NCBI GenBank assembly: GCA_963761735.1
Contig: CAVXHQ010000006.1
Coordinates: forward strand, 62,001 to 126,000
DNA: 64,000 nt
Source of the DNA: CAVXHQ01 sp963761735
Lineage (GTDB): Bacteria; Pseudomonadota; Alphaproteobacteria; Rhodobacterales; Rhodobacteraceae
Direction: 5' to 3'
Made by a program: the position numbers and the translations under genes. This document shows, one piece after another, positions 33,515 through 42,125 of the stretch. Position 1 is the stretch's first letter, and each line of letters begins with the position of its first letter. Below the pieces are notes generated by a model. The model was not told the origin of the DNA. It ran no database searches and saw only the letters and a list, made by a program, of their open reading frames with translations.

Positions 33515-34789
33515 ATGAGACTCATGAAAACACTCCTCTCGGCCACTGCGGCGGTCTGGCTTGCCGCACCGGCGTTCGCGCAGCAGGAGGTCATCTGGTG
33601 GGACTTTCTGAGCGGCGGCGACGGCGTCCGGATGAAGGCGCTGATCGATGACTTCAACAACACCCACCCCGATATCGAGATCGTGGCGACGACGCTGGAA
33701 TGGGGCGTGCCGTTCTATACCAAGGTGCGCACATCTGCCGCCGTGGGCGAGGGTCCCGACGTGATGACCTATCACCTGAGCCGCGTCCCGCTTGGCCTGG
33801 ACGAGGGCGTGCTGAGCCCGATCACCGAAGATGACCTCGCCAACGCCGGGCTCTCGACAGACGACTTCTTTCCCACCGCGATCGCGGCGGCAAGCTCGGA
33901 CGATGTGCTCTACGCGGTGCCTTTCGACATCCATGCCGTCGTCTTGTACTACAACAGGGACCTGCTGGCGGGCTCGGAGTATCTGGACGCCGACGGCAAC
34001 CTGACCGGTGTCGAAAGCCTTGAAGATTTCAACGCTGCGCTGGCCTGGTTACAGGAACAGGGCGTCGATACACCGCTGACCTTTGCGACCGGCGAGGCTG
34101 GTGGGCTATGGCGGGTTTTCTATACGCTTTTCTCGCAGCAGGGCGGCGAGCTGTTTACCGACGGCGAGGTATTGGCCGTTGACAACGCCGAAAAGGCCGC
34201 GACGGCGATCCGTACCATGACCGAATGGCGGGAATTGGGCTATGCGCCCGAGCAGGCCCAATACGAGGCCTCGGTCGCGCTCTATTCGTCGGGAGAGTCG
34301 GCGTTTCAGATCAATGGCGTGTGGGAAGTGCCGACGTTCACCGACCTTGCCGCCAATGACGAGTTGGGGTTCGAGTGGGGGGCGGTCGAGATACCGCCGC
34401 TCATGGGCGCCGAGGCAACCTGGGCCGACAGCCACGCCTTTGCGATCCCCAACGAGGGCGACGGGACCATTTCCGGCGAAAAGCGCGCTGCGGTGATGAC
34501 CGTGATTGGCTGGATGGAGCAGAACGCTCTGCGATGGGCCGGTGCGGGCCACATTCCGGCCTACTTGCCGGTGACGGAAAGCGCCGACTATCAGGCGATG
34601 GAGCCGAACGCCACCTATGCCTCGCTGGCCAACAATGCCGCCTTCGATCCGCGCTCGACGCTGACCGGGGTGGCGTCACCGGCCTATGACGCAGCGCTGA
34701 ACATTATCGGCCCGGCGATCCACGGCTACTTTTCTCCCGAGGAAGCCATAGCGCAGATCCAGCAGGAACTGTCGGCGATGATGCGGTAG
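33515..34789 (+). CDS. extracellular sugar-binding protein (family 1) of the arabinoside ABC system
   Basis: 424 residues with GGGAG upstream. Signal peptide MRLMKTLLSATAAVWLAAPAFA. Mature type II binding fold: VIWWDFLSGGDGVRMKALIDDFNNTHPDIEI, PDVMTYHLSRVPLG, YAVPFDIHAVVLYYNRDLL, FQINGVWEVPTFTDL and GYFSPEEAIAQIQQELSAMMR. It captures arabinose or an arabino-oligosaccharide for the MalF/MalG-type permeases encoded next. Confidence 0.93.
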   Translation: MRLMKTLLSATAAVWLAAPAFAQQEVIWWDFLSGGDGVRMKALIDDFNNTHPDIEIVATTLEWGVPFYTKVRTSAAVGEGPDVMTYHLSRVPLGLDEGVLSPITEDDLANAGLSTDDFFPTAIAAASSDDVLYAVPFDIHAVVLYYNRDLLAGSEYLDADGNLTGVESLEDFNAALAWLQEQGVDTPLTFATGEAGGLWRVFYTLFSQQGGELFTDGEVLAVDNAEKAATAIRTMTEWRELGYAPEQAQYEASVALYSSGESAFQINGVWEVPTFTDLAANDELGFEWGAVEIPPLMGAEATWADSHAFAIPNEGDGTISGEKRAAVMTVIGWMEQNALRWAGAGHIPAYLPVTESADYQAMEPNATYASLANNAAFDPRSTLTGVASPAYDAALNIIGPAIHGYFSPEEAIAQIQQELSAMMR

Positions 34790-34912
34790 AATCCGCAGTC
34801 GCACGACGATGCGCTCCGGCCCATCCGGGTCGGGGCGCGCCCGACAGATCTCGGTCGGTGCGCACCGCCGCCCCGTACCGGATGGACCCGCTGCACCAGG
34901 GAGACCGCACCG

Positions 34913-35801
34913 ATGGCAATGCTTGAAAACCGTCGCAAGAAGAACCTCACCGCGCTGTCGTTGGTCGCGCCGTTCGTGCTCGTCTTCGCGGTCTTCTTCT
35001 TGTGGCCCACGATCCAGATGGTCCAGATGTGCGTTCACCGACGCCCCGCTGATCGGGGACGGGAACTGGGTCGGTCTGGACAACTACGCTCGGCTGCTCA
35101 GTGACCGATTGTTCAAGATTGCGATCTGGAACAACGCCTATTTCATCGTGTTGACTGTCATCCCGACCACGGTCATCGCGCTCTGCATCGCGCTGGCGAT
35201 CAACCGGCTGAAAGGTAGCACTCAGTCGTTCGTGATGGTGCTGTTCTTTCTGCCCTACGTTCTGCCGGTTTCGGTGGTGACGCAGATCTGGGGCTGGATG
35301 CTGGACTTCCAGTACGGCGTCCTGCAACCCCTCATTTCGCTGGTCGTCGGCAAGAATATCGCGGTGTTCAGGGATCCCGACTGGGTGATGCCGATGGTCG
35401 CGGTGGTCACGATCTGGTGGACCAACGGCTTCAACGTGCTGCTGTTTATCGCGGGGCTGCGCAACATCTCCAGCGAGCTTTACGAGGCCGCCGCCCTCGA
35501 CGGCGCGACCCGTGGCCAGCAATTTCGCCGCGTGACCTGGCCGCTGCTGTGGCCGGTGACGGCACTGGTGCTGACGCTGCAACTGATCCTGCAACTCAAG
35601 ATCTTCGACCAGATCTACCTGCTGTCCGGAGGCGGGCCCTTCAACTCCTCCTACGTGCTGTTGATGCAGGTCTACCGCGAGGCGTTCCAGCTGAACAACG
35701 GCGGTTATTCGGCGGCGATCGCCACCGTGCTGTTCGTGTTGATCGCCGTGGTGTCGGTGCTGCAATTCCAGTTGCTTCGCGTCGGAGGGAACCGCCGATG
35801 A
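34913..35801 (+). pseudogene. MalF-type sugar permease, frameshifted near its N-terminus
   Basis: Starts MAMLENRRKKNLTALSLVAPFVLVFAVFFLWPTIQMVQM. At about 35031 the register changes, and the other frame continues FTDAPLIGDGNWVGLDNYARLL to the normal end. One extra base, relative to an expected ATG-TCG-TTC-ACC, explains it; the repaired product is 295 residues. EAAALDGATRGQQFRRVTWPLLWP is the EAA loop contacting the ATPase. If real, the shift would disable the transporter. Confidence 0.85.
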
Positions 35802-36625
35802 ACCGGACCCGCAGACTCGAGAACGGCATCGTGACGGCGTTTACCATCCTGTGCGCGCTTTTCTGGGTGTTTCCGCTCTACTGGGCCTTCGTCACCTCGA
35901 TCCGATCGGAATCCCGGGTCGTCACACGCCCCGGTCTGCTGCCGGACGAATTCAATTTCTCGGCCTATAGCGACGCCCTGTTCAATACCCGGATCCTGAC
36001 CTGGTATTTCAATTCGGTCGGCACGGCCCTGATCGTCACGGGCGTGGTCATCTTGATATCGATCATGTGTGCCTATGCACTGTCGCAGATCCGCTTTCCG
36101 GGGCGCCGACTGCTGTATCTGGTGGTGCTGGCAAGCTTCATGATCCCGAGCCAGGCGTTGGTGGTCAACCAGTTCATCCTCATGCACCAGTTTGGGCTGA
36201 TCAACAGCTGGGGTGGCATCATCCTGCCGCAGCTGATCGTGCCGGTGACGATCATCGTCTACAAGCAATTCTTCGATGCCGTGCCAAAGGAGATGCGCGA
36301 GGCCGCCGTTCTGGACGGGGGTGGCGATTACACAATCCTGTTCAAACTGTACCTGCCGTTGAATTGGGGCATCACCACGGCATTGGCGATCGTGACGTTC
36401 ATCGGCGTCTGGAATGCATTCTTCTGGCCATTCCTCGTCATCACCTCGGAGGATATGATGACGATCCCGGTCGGCATTACCCAGGTCAACGACGCCTTCG
36501 GATTGGCCTATGCCCGTCTCATGTCCGTCGCGATGCTCGCGGCTCTTCCAGTCGTGCTCGCCTACCTGATCTTTCAGCGGCGGGTCACGGAAGCGGTGAT
36601 GATCTCCTCCGGGGTCAAGGGCTGA
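35798..36625 (+). CDS. MalG-type sugar ABC transporter permease
   Basis: 275 residues; its ATG overlaps the preceding stop (ATGA) with GGAGGG upstream. Six membrane helices are visible, with the EAA motif EMREAAVLDGGGDYTILFKLYLPLNWG. It pairs with the MalF-type permease and the ATPase fused to the GH51 enzyme. Last gene of the arabinoside operon; the IS6 copy D left end begins 20 bases after its stop. Confidence 0.93.
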   Translation: MNRTRRLENGIVTAFTILCALFWVFPLYWAFVTSIRSESRVVTRPGLLPDEFNFSAYSDALFNTRILTWYFNSVGTALIVTGVVILISIMCAYALSQIRFPGRRLLYLVVLASFMIPSQALVVNQFILMHQFGLINSWGGIILPQLIVPVTIIVYKQFFDAVPKEMREAAVLDGGGDYTILFKLYLPLNWGITTALAIVTFIGVWNAFFWPFLVITSEDMMTIPVGITQVNDAFGLAYARLMSVAMLAALPVVLAYLIFQRRVTEAVMISSGVKG

Positions 36626-36644
36626 GCGGAGCGAACGTCGCCGC

Positions 36645-37335
36645 GGCACTGTCAGAAGAAACTGGCTTGAGCGGGGCACGGCGGGCACCTAGCGTCGTAC
36701 ATGCCCCAACCCAGTCCCTTCCGGTACTTCGAAACCAGCCCCGAGATCATCCGCCTGGCCGTGATGCTCCACATTCGGTTTCCCCTTTCACTGCGCAACG
36801 TCGAGGACCTGCTGCACGAGCGCGGCATCGACGTCAGCCACGAGACCGTACGTTACTGGTAGAACCGGATCGGCCCGCTGTTCGCTGCCGGCATCCGCAA
36901 GCGCCGGGTGCAGGGGATGCGATCGCGCCAGTGGCGATGGCATCTCGACGAAGTTTTCGTGAAGATCAACGGACAGCAGCACTACCTGCGGCGGGCCGTC
37001 GATCACGAGGGCGAGGTCCTCGGGAGCTTTGTGACCAAGGCCCGCGATCGCCAGGCTGCATTGAAATTCCTGCGCAAATCTATGCGACGCCATGGTCGTC
37101 CGGAATCGATCGTGACGGAGCGCCTACGGTCATACGGCGCTGCGTTGAAGGCCCTCGGCCGCGGCGATGATCGGGAGATGGGCCGCTGGCTGAACAACGG
37201 GGCTGAGAATTCCCACCAGCCGTTCCGACGACGCGAGCGGGCGATGCTGCGCTTTCGGCGGATGCGATGTCTGCAGAAGTTCGCTTCGATCCATGCCTGC
37301 GTCCACGACCACTTCAACCGCGAACGCAGCCTCCG
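36645..37335 (+). mobile_element. IS6-family insertion sequence, copy D (right end missing)
   Basis: Left end GGCACTGTCAGAAGAAACTG at 36645. The transposase region runs to about 37335, where sequence switches to an inverted IS21 istA fragment, so the right terminus is lost. Confidence 0.75.
36701..37335 (+). pseudogene. IS6 transposase with amber codon and altered active site
   Basis: Starts MPQPSPFRYFETSPEIIRLAVML. A TAG at 36860-36862 interrupts RYW-stop-NRIGPLFAAG. The second catalytic Asp is Glu (IVTERLRSYG, where copies A-C have TD(R/K)LRS). The first Asp (HLDEVFVKING) and the Glu (RRRERAMLRFR) remain. The C-terminus is lost at the junction. Confidence 0.82.
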
Positions 37336-37604
37336 CCGCTGTTTGCGAAACTTTCCCGCCTCCGTCTTCAGCCAGACGGCCAGCTTCCCGGCGAACGGAT
37401 CTAGCTTGCCCTGCCGCGCCCGCGCCCGCGTCGCGAACTGAGGCTGGGTCATGCCCGGGTTCAGATACTTATCGATCGTTCGCGGCTCTCTCGGACCGAT
37501 GGCGTTCGCCGCTCACTGCGCGACATTCCGGTCCGCCGCGCGATCTCGCGGAGAAGCAACTTCTCCCGCAACGCCATGCGTCGGATGATGTTCAAAAGTC
37601 CCAT
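37336..37604 (-). pseudogene. istA: IS21 IstA N-terminal fragment
   Basis: Minus-strand start MGLLNIIRRMALREKLLLREIARRTGMSRS at 37604 is the helix-turn-helix region of another IstA subtype. After a frameshift it continues TIDKYLNPGMTQPQFATRARARQGKLDPFAGKLAVWLKTEAGKFRKQRR to about 37336, where IS6 copy D begins. Distinct from the IstA genes at 14389 and 49287. Confidence 0.7.
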
Positions 37605-37758
37605 GTGTATCACTCCGCTGTCCCCCGCTGCGCATCGCGTCGGGGGACGCGTCACATGGCTCAACTCTCAGCAGAAATAATCCCGCTACCCGCGTCGCTT
37701 CTGGCTGGAAATCAACAGTCAGTAAGCTACGGTGCCGATAAACTGCGCCGATGCGCCG

Positions 37759-38455
37759 CTAATTTACGCGGGACAATTCAGTCATGAGATCGGCAAATCC
37801 GCTGGACGTCTCCAGAGACAAGACGTTTTCTGCGATGGCCCGCGCCCGTTCGGGCGATACGATGGTTTCGACGTTGCGGTTGAATTTGCGAATGACATCG
37901 CCGTCAGACAAGGGCGCATCCGGGTTGCCGCGATTTATCGCCACGCGCTTGTCGATCACCTGGCCGTTCACGAGGGTGACGCGCAGGTGGCCGGGGAAAT
38001 ATCTCGGGAATCCCGTCGTTCCCTTCGCGGCATTTTCATAACCGGTCCTGCGCGCGAGCGAGAGCAGATCGTCGCGGCGGATCTGCTCGTCGGTGAAGGA
38101 CACCTGATCCACGCGCCCGTCGATCAGACCGCAGGCGACGAGGTAGGGCAGGCTGAACTTGGCACCGTAAGCGTTGCTCGGGGCGTGTTTCGCCTCGATC
38201 GGATCGCAGACAAAACCGGCGGCCACCTCGTCGATGATCGCATGGATGTTTCCGATGTCGCCGGACCGCACGCCGTCATCGCGCAGGGCGATAGCGCAGT
38301 CGATCGCCCCGTGGGCAAAATGGCAGCAGGGATAAGGCTTGATCGACACCCGCTCGGTTTCCCAGCGGTGACCGAGGCCGTCGACGGTCAGGGAGGCATC
38401 GCACAGGTCGGGCAGGCCGTGGGTGTTGAACAGGCCGTTGCGGCCCTCGAATATC
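37759..38455 (-). pseudogene. MmgE/PrpD-family protein, C-terminal part, cut by an IS1-like transposon
   Basis: The frame is open from the transposon boundary: IFEGRNGLFNTHGLPDL, WETERVSIKPYPCCHFAHGAIDCAI and KFSLPYLVACGLIDGRV, ending SRVN-stop. These are signature blocks of the 2-methylcitrate dehydratase/cis-aconitate decarboxylase-like MmgE/PrpD fold. The N-terminal about 60% is absent; the sequence beyond the transposon at 40732 does not resume it, so there was an additional deletion. Confidence 0.82.
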
Positions 38456-38464
38456 GGTAGTGTC

Positions 38465-39361
38465 TCAGTTTGAATTTCTGCGCTCGGACTTCTTGTAAGG
38501 ACCGCGCTTCGTAGGAGCGGGCGCGCGTGAGTCGATCAGGCTGACGATCCATGCGGTGTCGCGCAGGACGTCCGACACGCCCGCAGCCATCGCGGGGGTC
38601 ATTTTCAGCGACTTATGCATCCTCACGAAGTTGTAGTGGACGAAATAGAGCGACAGCATGTGCAGGTGGTTTTCAAGCTTCTTGCTGAACCCGTTGGTCA
38701 GGCGAGTGAAGCGACGCATACCCATCCGCATTGTGAGGTTCTGGCGCTCGACGTAGGATGTGCTGACCAGTTCCTTTACCGGCTGCCCCATGATCGCCTC
38801 CTTGCGAATGCCGGTGCATTCTGCGGGGCTGTATTTCTTCTCGTGACCCTTTGACCCCGTGTTCTCGCCGTACAGCTTGATGAGCATGGCATAATCTACA
38901 TCTGCGCCGAACGCATCCTCGACAGCCTCCAGATAGGCTTTGTGGCCGTCTGTGGTCAGTTGAACGCGATTGCTGAGACGGTCGCGCAGATCAAACATGA
39001 ACTCATGCGCGGTGCCAGCTGAACGGTCGCCAACCTCATAGGACAGGATCATCTTGCTATCGGCGTCGATTGCCGTCCATGTCCACACGTCTCCCGCGCC
39101 ATCGGGTGCGGATTTTGCGGCGGGGACGTTTTTGTCTTTGGCATAGCAGAAAGACCAGATTTCATCGCACTCGACGCGGACAGACCCGACGTTGCGAACC
39201 GTCTCGTCATGGTAAGCGGCGCAGGCTTCACCAGCATCGACCAGCAGCTTCGTCACGGTGTTGATCGACACGCCGACCGTACGGCTGATCGAGCGCATGG
39301 ACATGCCTTCGACCAGCATGTTGAGGATCATTGCGCGCTTGGTGATGTCTAGCTTGTTCAT
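38465..39361 (-). CDS. IS1-like DDE transposase
   Basis: 298 residues. An N-terminal helix-turn-helix (MLVEGMSMRSISRTVGVSINTVTKLLVDAG) is followed by a DDE-type core: VECDEIWSFCYAKDKN (Asp), AIDADSKMILSYEVGDR, LTTDGHKAYLEAV (Asp), TSYVERQNLTMRMGMRRFTRLTNGFSKKLENH (Glu). The VERQNL and FSK-ExH pattern is shared with IS1 InsB. Its stop codon lies within the terminal repeat. Intact. Confidence 0.88.
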   Translation of the reverse strand: MNKLDITKRAMILNMLVEGMSMRSISRTVGVSINTVTKLLVDAGEACAAYHDETVRNVGSVRVECDEIWSFCYAKDKNVPAAKSAPDGAGDVWTWTAIDADSKMILSYEVGDRSAGTAHEFMFDLRDRLSNRVQLTTDGHKAYLEAVEDAFGADVDYAMLIKLYGENTGSKGHEKKYSPAECTGIRKEAIMGQPVKELVSTSYVERQNLTMRMGMRRFTRLTNGFSKKLENHLHMLSLYFVHYNFVRMHKSLKMTPAMAAGVSDVLRDTAWIVSLIDSRAPAPTKRGPYKKSERRNSN

Positions 39362-39405
39362 GCACCCAATGTAGGATGCACGAGGTTATTTGGCAAGCAT
39401 AAAGT

Positions 39406-39846
39406 TCACTCTGACCTGAAAAGGCCCGTTAATATTACACTCACTAACCCCAATACCGCAGCGGCTGTCGTCCCTGCCATTATTGACAGAACGGGGCCGT
39501 CTAGGGTGAACCACTCAAATGCTCCATCGACAACGATAATGCTGAAAATAATAAGGCAATAAATTGAGTCAAAACCAAAAACCCACCAAGAAAAGGGGCG
39601 AATTAGCTTGGCTTTTTCTTCTGCCGCATCAACCTTGCCCGAAAGCCTGCCGACTTCCGCCTCTAACGTCTCGTTTTCGAATCGCAACCTGGAGTTTTCC
39701 GATAAAACCTCAGAGAATTTAATCTCTGAGACTGGAAAAGTTCCGTCTGATAGCTCGTAATCTGAGCTATCAATCGCGGACAGGTCAGGCTGCGGTCGCT
39801 GTTGCGGCGAGCTTTTGGTAGTGCTCTCTGATTTCGGAGTCGTCAA
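39406..39846 (-). CDS. coiled-coil, two-helix membrane protein; candidate toxin partner of the Panacea gene
   Basis: 146 residues from TTG 39846. The N-terminal 45 residues are Ser/Pro/Gln-rich. Residues about 46-80 form a coiled coil (VLSENSRLRFENETLEAEVGRLSGKVDAAEEKAK). Two transmembrane helices follow (WWVFGFDSIYCLIIFSIIVV and MAGTTAAAVLGLVSVILTGLF). Its 5' end overlaps the 3' end of the Panacea gene by 62 bases, so they are coupled. Panacea antitoxins are known to pair with diverse toxins including small membrane proteins. Toxicity here is inferred from context only. Confidence 0.62.
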   Translation of the reverse strand: MTTPKSESTTKSSPQQRPQPDLSAIDSSDYELSDGTFPVSEIKFSEVLSENSRLRFENETLEAEVGRLSGKVDAAEEKAKLIRPFSWWVFGFDSIYCLIIFSIIVVDGAFEWFTLDGPVLSIMAGTTAAAVLGLVSVILTGLFRSE

Positions 39847-40291
39847 TCTGAGACATCTTTCCTCGCTGATAGAAGGCGCCGAACCACGGGGTGCCTGACC
39901 TGTGCGTCAAATCAGACAGCTTAAACGCCGAAAGACGTCCGTATTTTCTCCAAACTCGATCTAGAATTTCTATATCGACAGCCGATAATTCCGCTTGGTA
40001 GGGATTGTCATCGTGGTCACCATCAAAAAAATAAAATGGATTTCCGTCAGAGGGAGTAATTAGCCGCGATACCGGTCTCTTACCATTAAATTTCGTGTGC
40101 TCATACAGTTCTGGGAAAACAGGGCCATAGTCCCAAGCCTAAATGGCGTCATCCGCCAGCGGCTCGCCCACTAAGGCAAGCTTCCAACCGTGCGCAATGT
40201 ATACCAGTTTCTGGAGATGCATTTGAGTGAGACGGCCCATTGCTCCGTTCATCTTCAAGAATTCGTTGGCAATTTCAGTCGAGATCGGCAT
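39785..40291 (-). pseudogene. Panacea-domain (SocA-like) antitoxin with in-frame amber codon
   Basis: Starts MPISTEIANEFLKMNGAMGRLTQMHLQKLVYIAHGWKLALVGEPLADDAI at 40291. A TAG (40139-40141) follows, then the frame continues AWDYGPVFPELYEHTKFNGKRPV through LTHRSGTPWFGAF to a TGA at 39785. LQKL-YIAHGW and AWDYGPV(F/Y)PELYE are hallmarks of the Panacea/DUF4065 domain. The amber replaces the residue normally between I and AWDYGP. Read through, it is 168 residues. It could be a recent inactivation or a sequence error. Confidence 0.85.
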
Positions 40292-40509
40292 CACTCCCAC
40301 CTCGCGTTCGCGGCCCGGCAGGCGATATCCTTCCGCTGCTCGGGGGTGGTGCTCTCCTGACGCGCCTTCGCACCCGCCAAACCGCTCTTGCGCTTCGCCG
40401 GTTGCTTCAGTGATGTCTCTTGCTCTTCGCCGGTCGCGATCCGGGCAATGTGAACAGCATTGCCGATCACGTCCGCCGGGCGCTTCTGCCCCTGCGGTCC
40501 TTTTGGCAT
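40291..40509 (-). CDS. small basic protein of the transposon passenger operon
   Basis: 72 residues from ATG 40509; a start 10 codons upstream is possible. MPKGPQGQKRPADVIGNAVHIARIATGE and RKDIACRAANARW match a short family often annotated as RNA-binding or histone-like in alphaproteobacteria. The stop overlaps the Panacea start (TGATG), so it is the first gene of the passenger operon and may be its DNA- or RNA-binding regulator. Confidence 0.72.
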   Translation of the reverse strand: MPKGPQGQKRPADVIGNAVHIARIATGEEQETSLKQPAKRKSGLAGAKARQESTTPEQRKDIACRAANARWE

Positions 40510-40960
40510 GATGATCCTTTCCTCCCAAAGGTGTCTCACGACGCCTTGTCAAAGATTCTAGCACATTTTCCCATATTGTCACTATTCCTGTCATTCGCAA
40601 GTGCAGCATGGATCACCTCGCAATCGCAGCATCGTGATCAGATCCAGATTGTGGCACCAAAACCTTAACCAACCGCTAACCGGACTGATAACGGTATCAT
40701 TATACCTCATTTTTCAAACTGAGACACTACCAGATTGTCCGGGTGCATCGCCTTAACCTTTGCGGATCTTGCGTCGGTTGCGGGAGTTTCCTGCAAAGCG
40801 TGATTTTTTCGGGCGCATATCCGGATTTAACCGGCACCCGATCATGCCGAGGCAGCGTCGGCGGTTTTCCCGCACCTGAACCACGGGGAGCTGACGGACA
40901 CCGGTCCCAAAGGGGCCGCTGGGCAGGCGTTCCGTCTGATCAAAATCCCTGGCCGGGCGA

Positions 40961-42115
40961 CTATGACAAGCGAAGGCCAGATTCGGGATCGAAGAAATGC
41001 AGGTCGTCCAGATCGACGCGGACGCGCGCTGTCCCGCCTTCCGTCACGCCACTGCGGCGGTCGAACCTGGCGAGGATGTTCGTGGTTTCCTGCGACAGTT
41101 CCTTGATCGAGTCCGGATCGCCGGCGTCGACCCTTTTGCCGTCGAAACCAAGATGCACGATAATGTCCGAGCCAAGCTCCTCCACCAGTTCGACCGCAGC
41201 CTCGAATTCGGTGCCACGGCCCGTGACGCCCGAAAGTTCCGCATCCTCCAGTGCTTCGGGGCGAATGCCGACGATGAGGTCGCGGTTCTCCCACTCCTTG
41301 AGGAACGGCCGCTTCTCCAGTTCCGCGTTCGAGACCTTGAGTTCGAGACTGCCGATACGGATGCTTCCTGGAGTCACCTTCGCTTCGAGCAGCGCCATGG
41401 AAGGCGACCCGATGAAGGCACCCACGAACATGTTCACCGGGTTGTCATACAGGGTCTTGGGGTTGGCGACCTGCTGGAGGACACCGTCCTTCATCACGGC
41501 GACACGGTCGCCCATTGTCATCGCCTCGACCTGATCGTGAGTGACGTAGATCGTCGTCACGCCAATGTCCTTTTGCAGTCTCGCGATTTCGGCGCGCATC
41601 TGAACGCGGAGTTTCGCGTCGAGGTTGCTCAGCGGTTCGTCCATCAGGAACAGCGCCGGTTCACGGACGATCGCGCGGCCCATGGCGACACGCTGCCGCT
41701 GGCCGCCCGACAACTGGCCCGGTTTACGGTCAAGCATTTCGTCGAGTTCGAGGACGGCCGCGGCGGACCGGATCATCTTGTCGGCTTCGGCCTTGGGCAC
41801 CTTGGACATTTTCAGGGAAAAGCCAATGTTCTGATATACCGTCATATGCGGATAAAGGGCATAGGATTGAAAGACCATTGCGATATCGCGGTTCTTGGAG
41901 GCGACGGTATTCACCGATCGCCCGTCGATCCTCAATTCGCCACCGGTGATCTTTTCAAGTCCCGCGACCATCCGCAGGGCGGTGGATTTGCCGCATCCCG
42001 AGGGTCCGACGAGAACCAGGAACTCTCCGTCGGCAACGTCGAGCGAGAACTCCTTGAGGGCCTCGAAGCCGTTCGGGTAGGTTTTGGATAGCTGATCTAT
42101 TTCGATCCGCGCCAT
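40961..42115 (-). CDS. UgpC/MsmK-type sugar ABC transporter ATPase
   Basis: 384 residues with Walker A VGPSGCGKSTALRMVAG, Q-loop MVFQSYALYPHMTV, signature LSGGQRQRVAMGRAIV, Walker B LFLMDEPLSNLDAKL, H-loop IYVTHDQVEAMTM, and a C-terminal TOBE/OB regulatory region (about residues 240-384). It energises import through a MalF/MalG permease pair; only a truncated permease remains upstream, and no binding protein is present, so the transporter is a remnant. Confidence 0.93.
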   Translation of the reverse strand: MARIEIDQLSKTYPNGFEALKEFSLDVADGEFLVLVGPSGCGKSTALRMVAGLEKITGGELRIDGRSVNTVASKNRDIAMVFQSYALYPHMTVYQNIGFSLKMSKVPKAEADKMIRSAAAVLELDEMLDRKPGQLSGGQRQRVAMGRAIVREPALFLMDEPLSNLDAKLRVQMRAEIARLQKDIGVTTIYVTHDQVEAMTMGDRVAVMKDGVLQQVANPKTLYDNPVNMFVGAFIGSPSMALLEAKVTPGSIRIGSLELKVSNAELEKRPFLKEWENRDLIVGIRPEALEDAELSGVTGRGTEFEAAVELVEELGSDIIVHLGFDGKRVDAGDPDSIKELSQETTNILARFDRRSGVTEGGTARVRVDLDDLHFFDPESGLRLS

Positions 42116-42125
42116 TTGACTATTC

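Larger units (their letters stand above)
38456..40731 (-). mobile_element. IS1-like transposon with passenger genes
   Basis: 2276 bp bounded by the perfect 19-bp inverted repeat GGTAGTGTCTCAGTTTGAA (38456-38474) and its complement (40713-40731). It holds a transposase plus three passenger ORFs on the same strand: a small basic protein, a Panacea-domain protein and a coiled-coil membrane protein. The flanking bases (CGAATATC and AGATTGTC) do not form a target duplication, so one side has been rearranged. Confidence 0.85.

Noticed and set aside
31694..34789. A 1031-codon open frame spanning the GH51-ATPase gene and the binding protein
   Set aside because: Only the final 424 codons (from 33515) encode a real protein; the first 600 are an out-of-frame shadow of the GH51-ATPase gene, open because of high GC.
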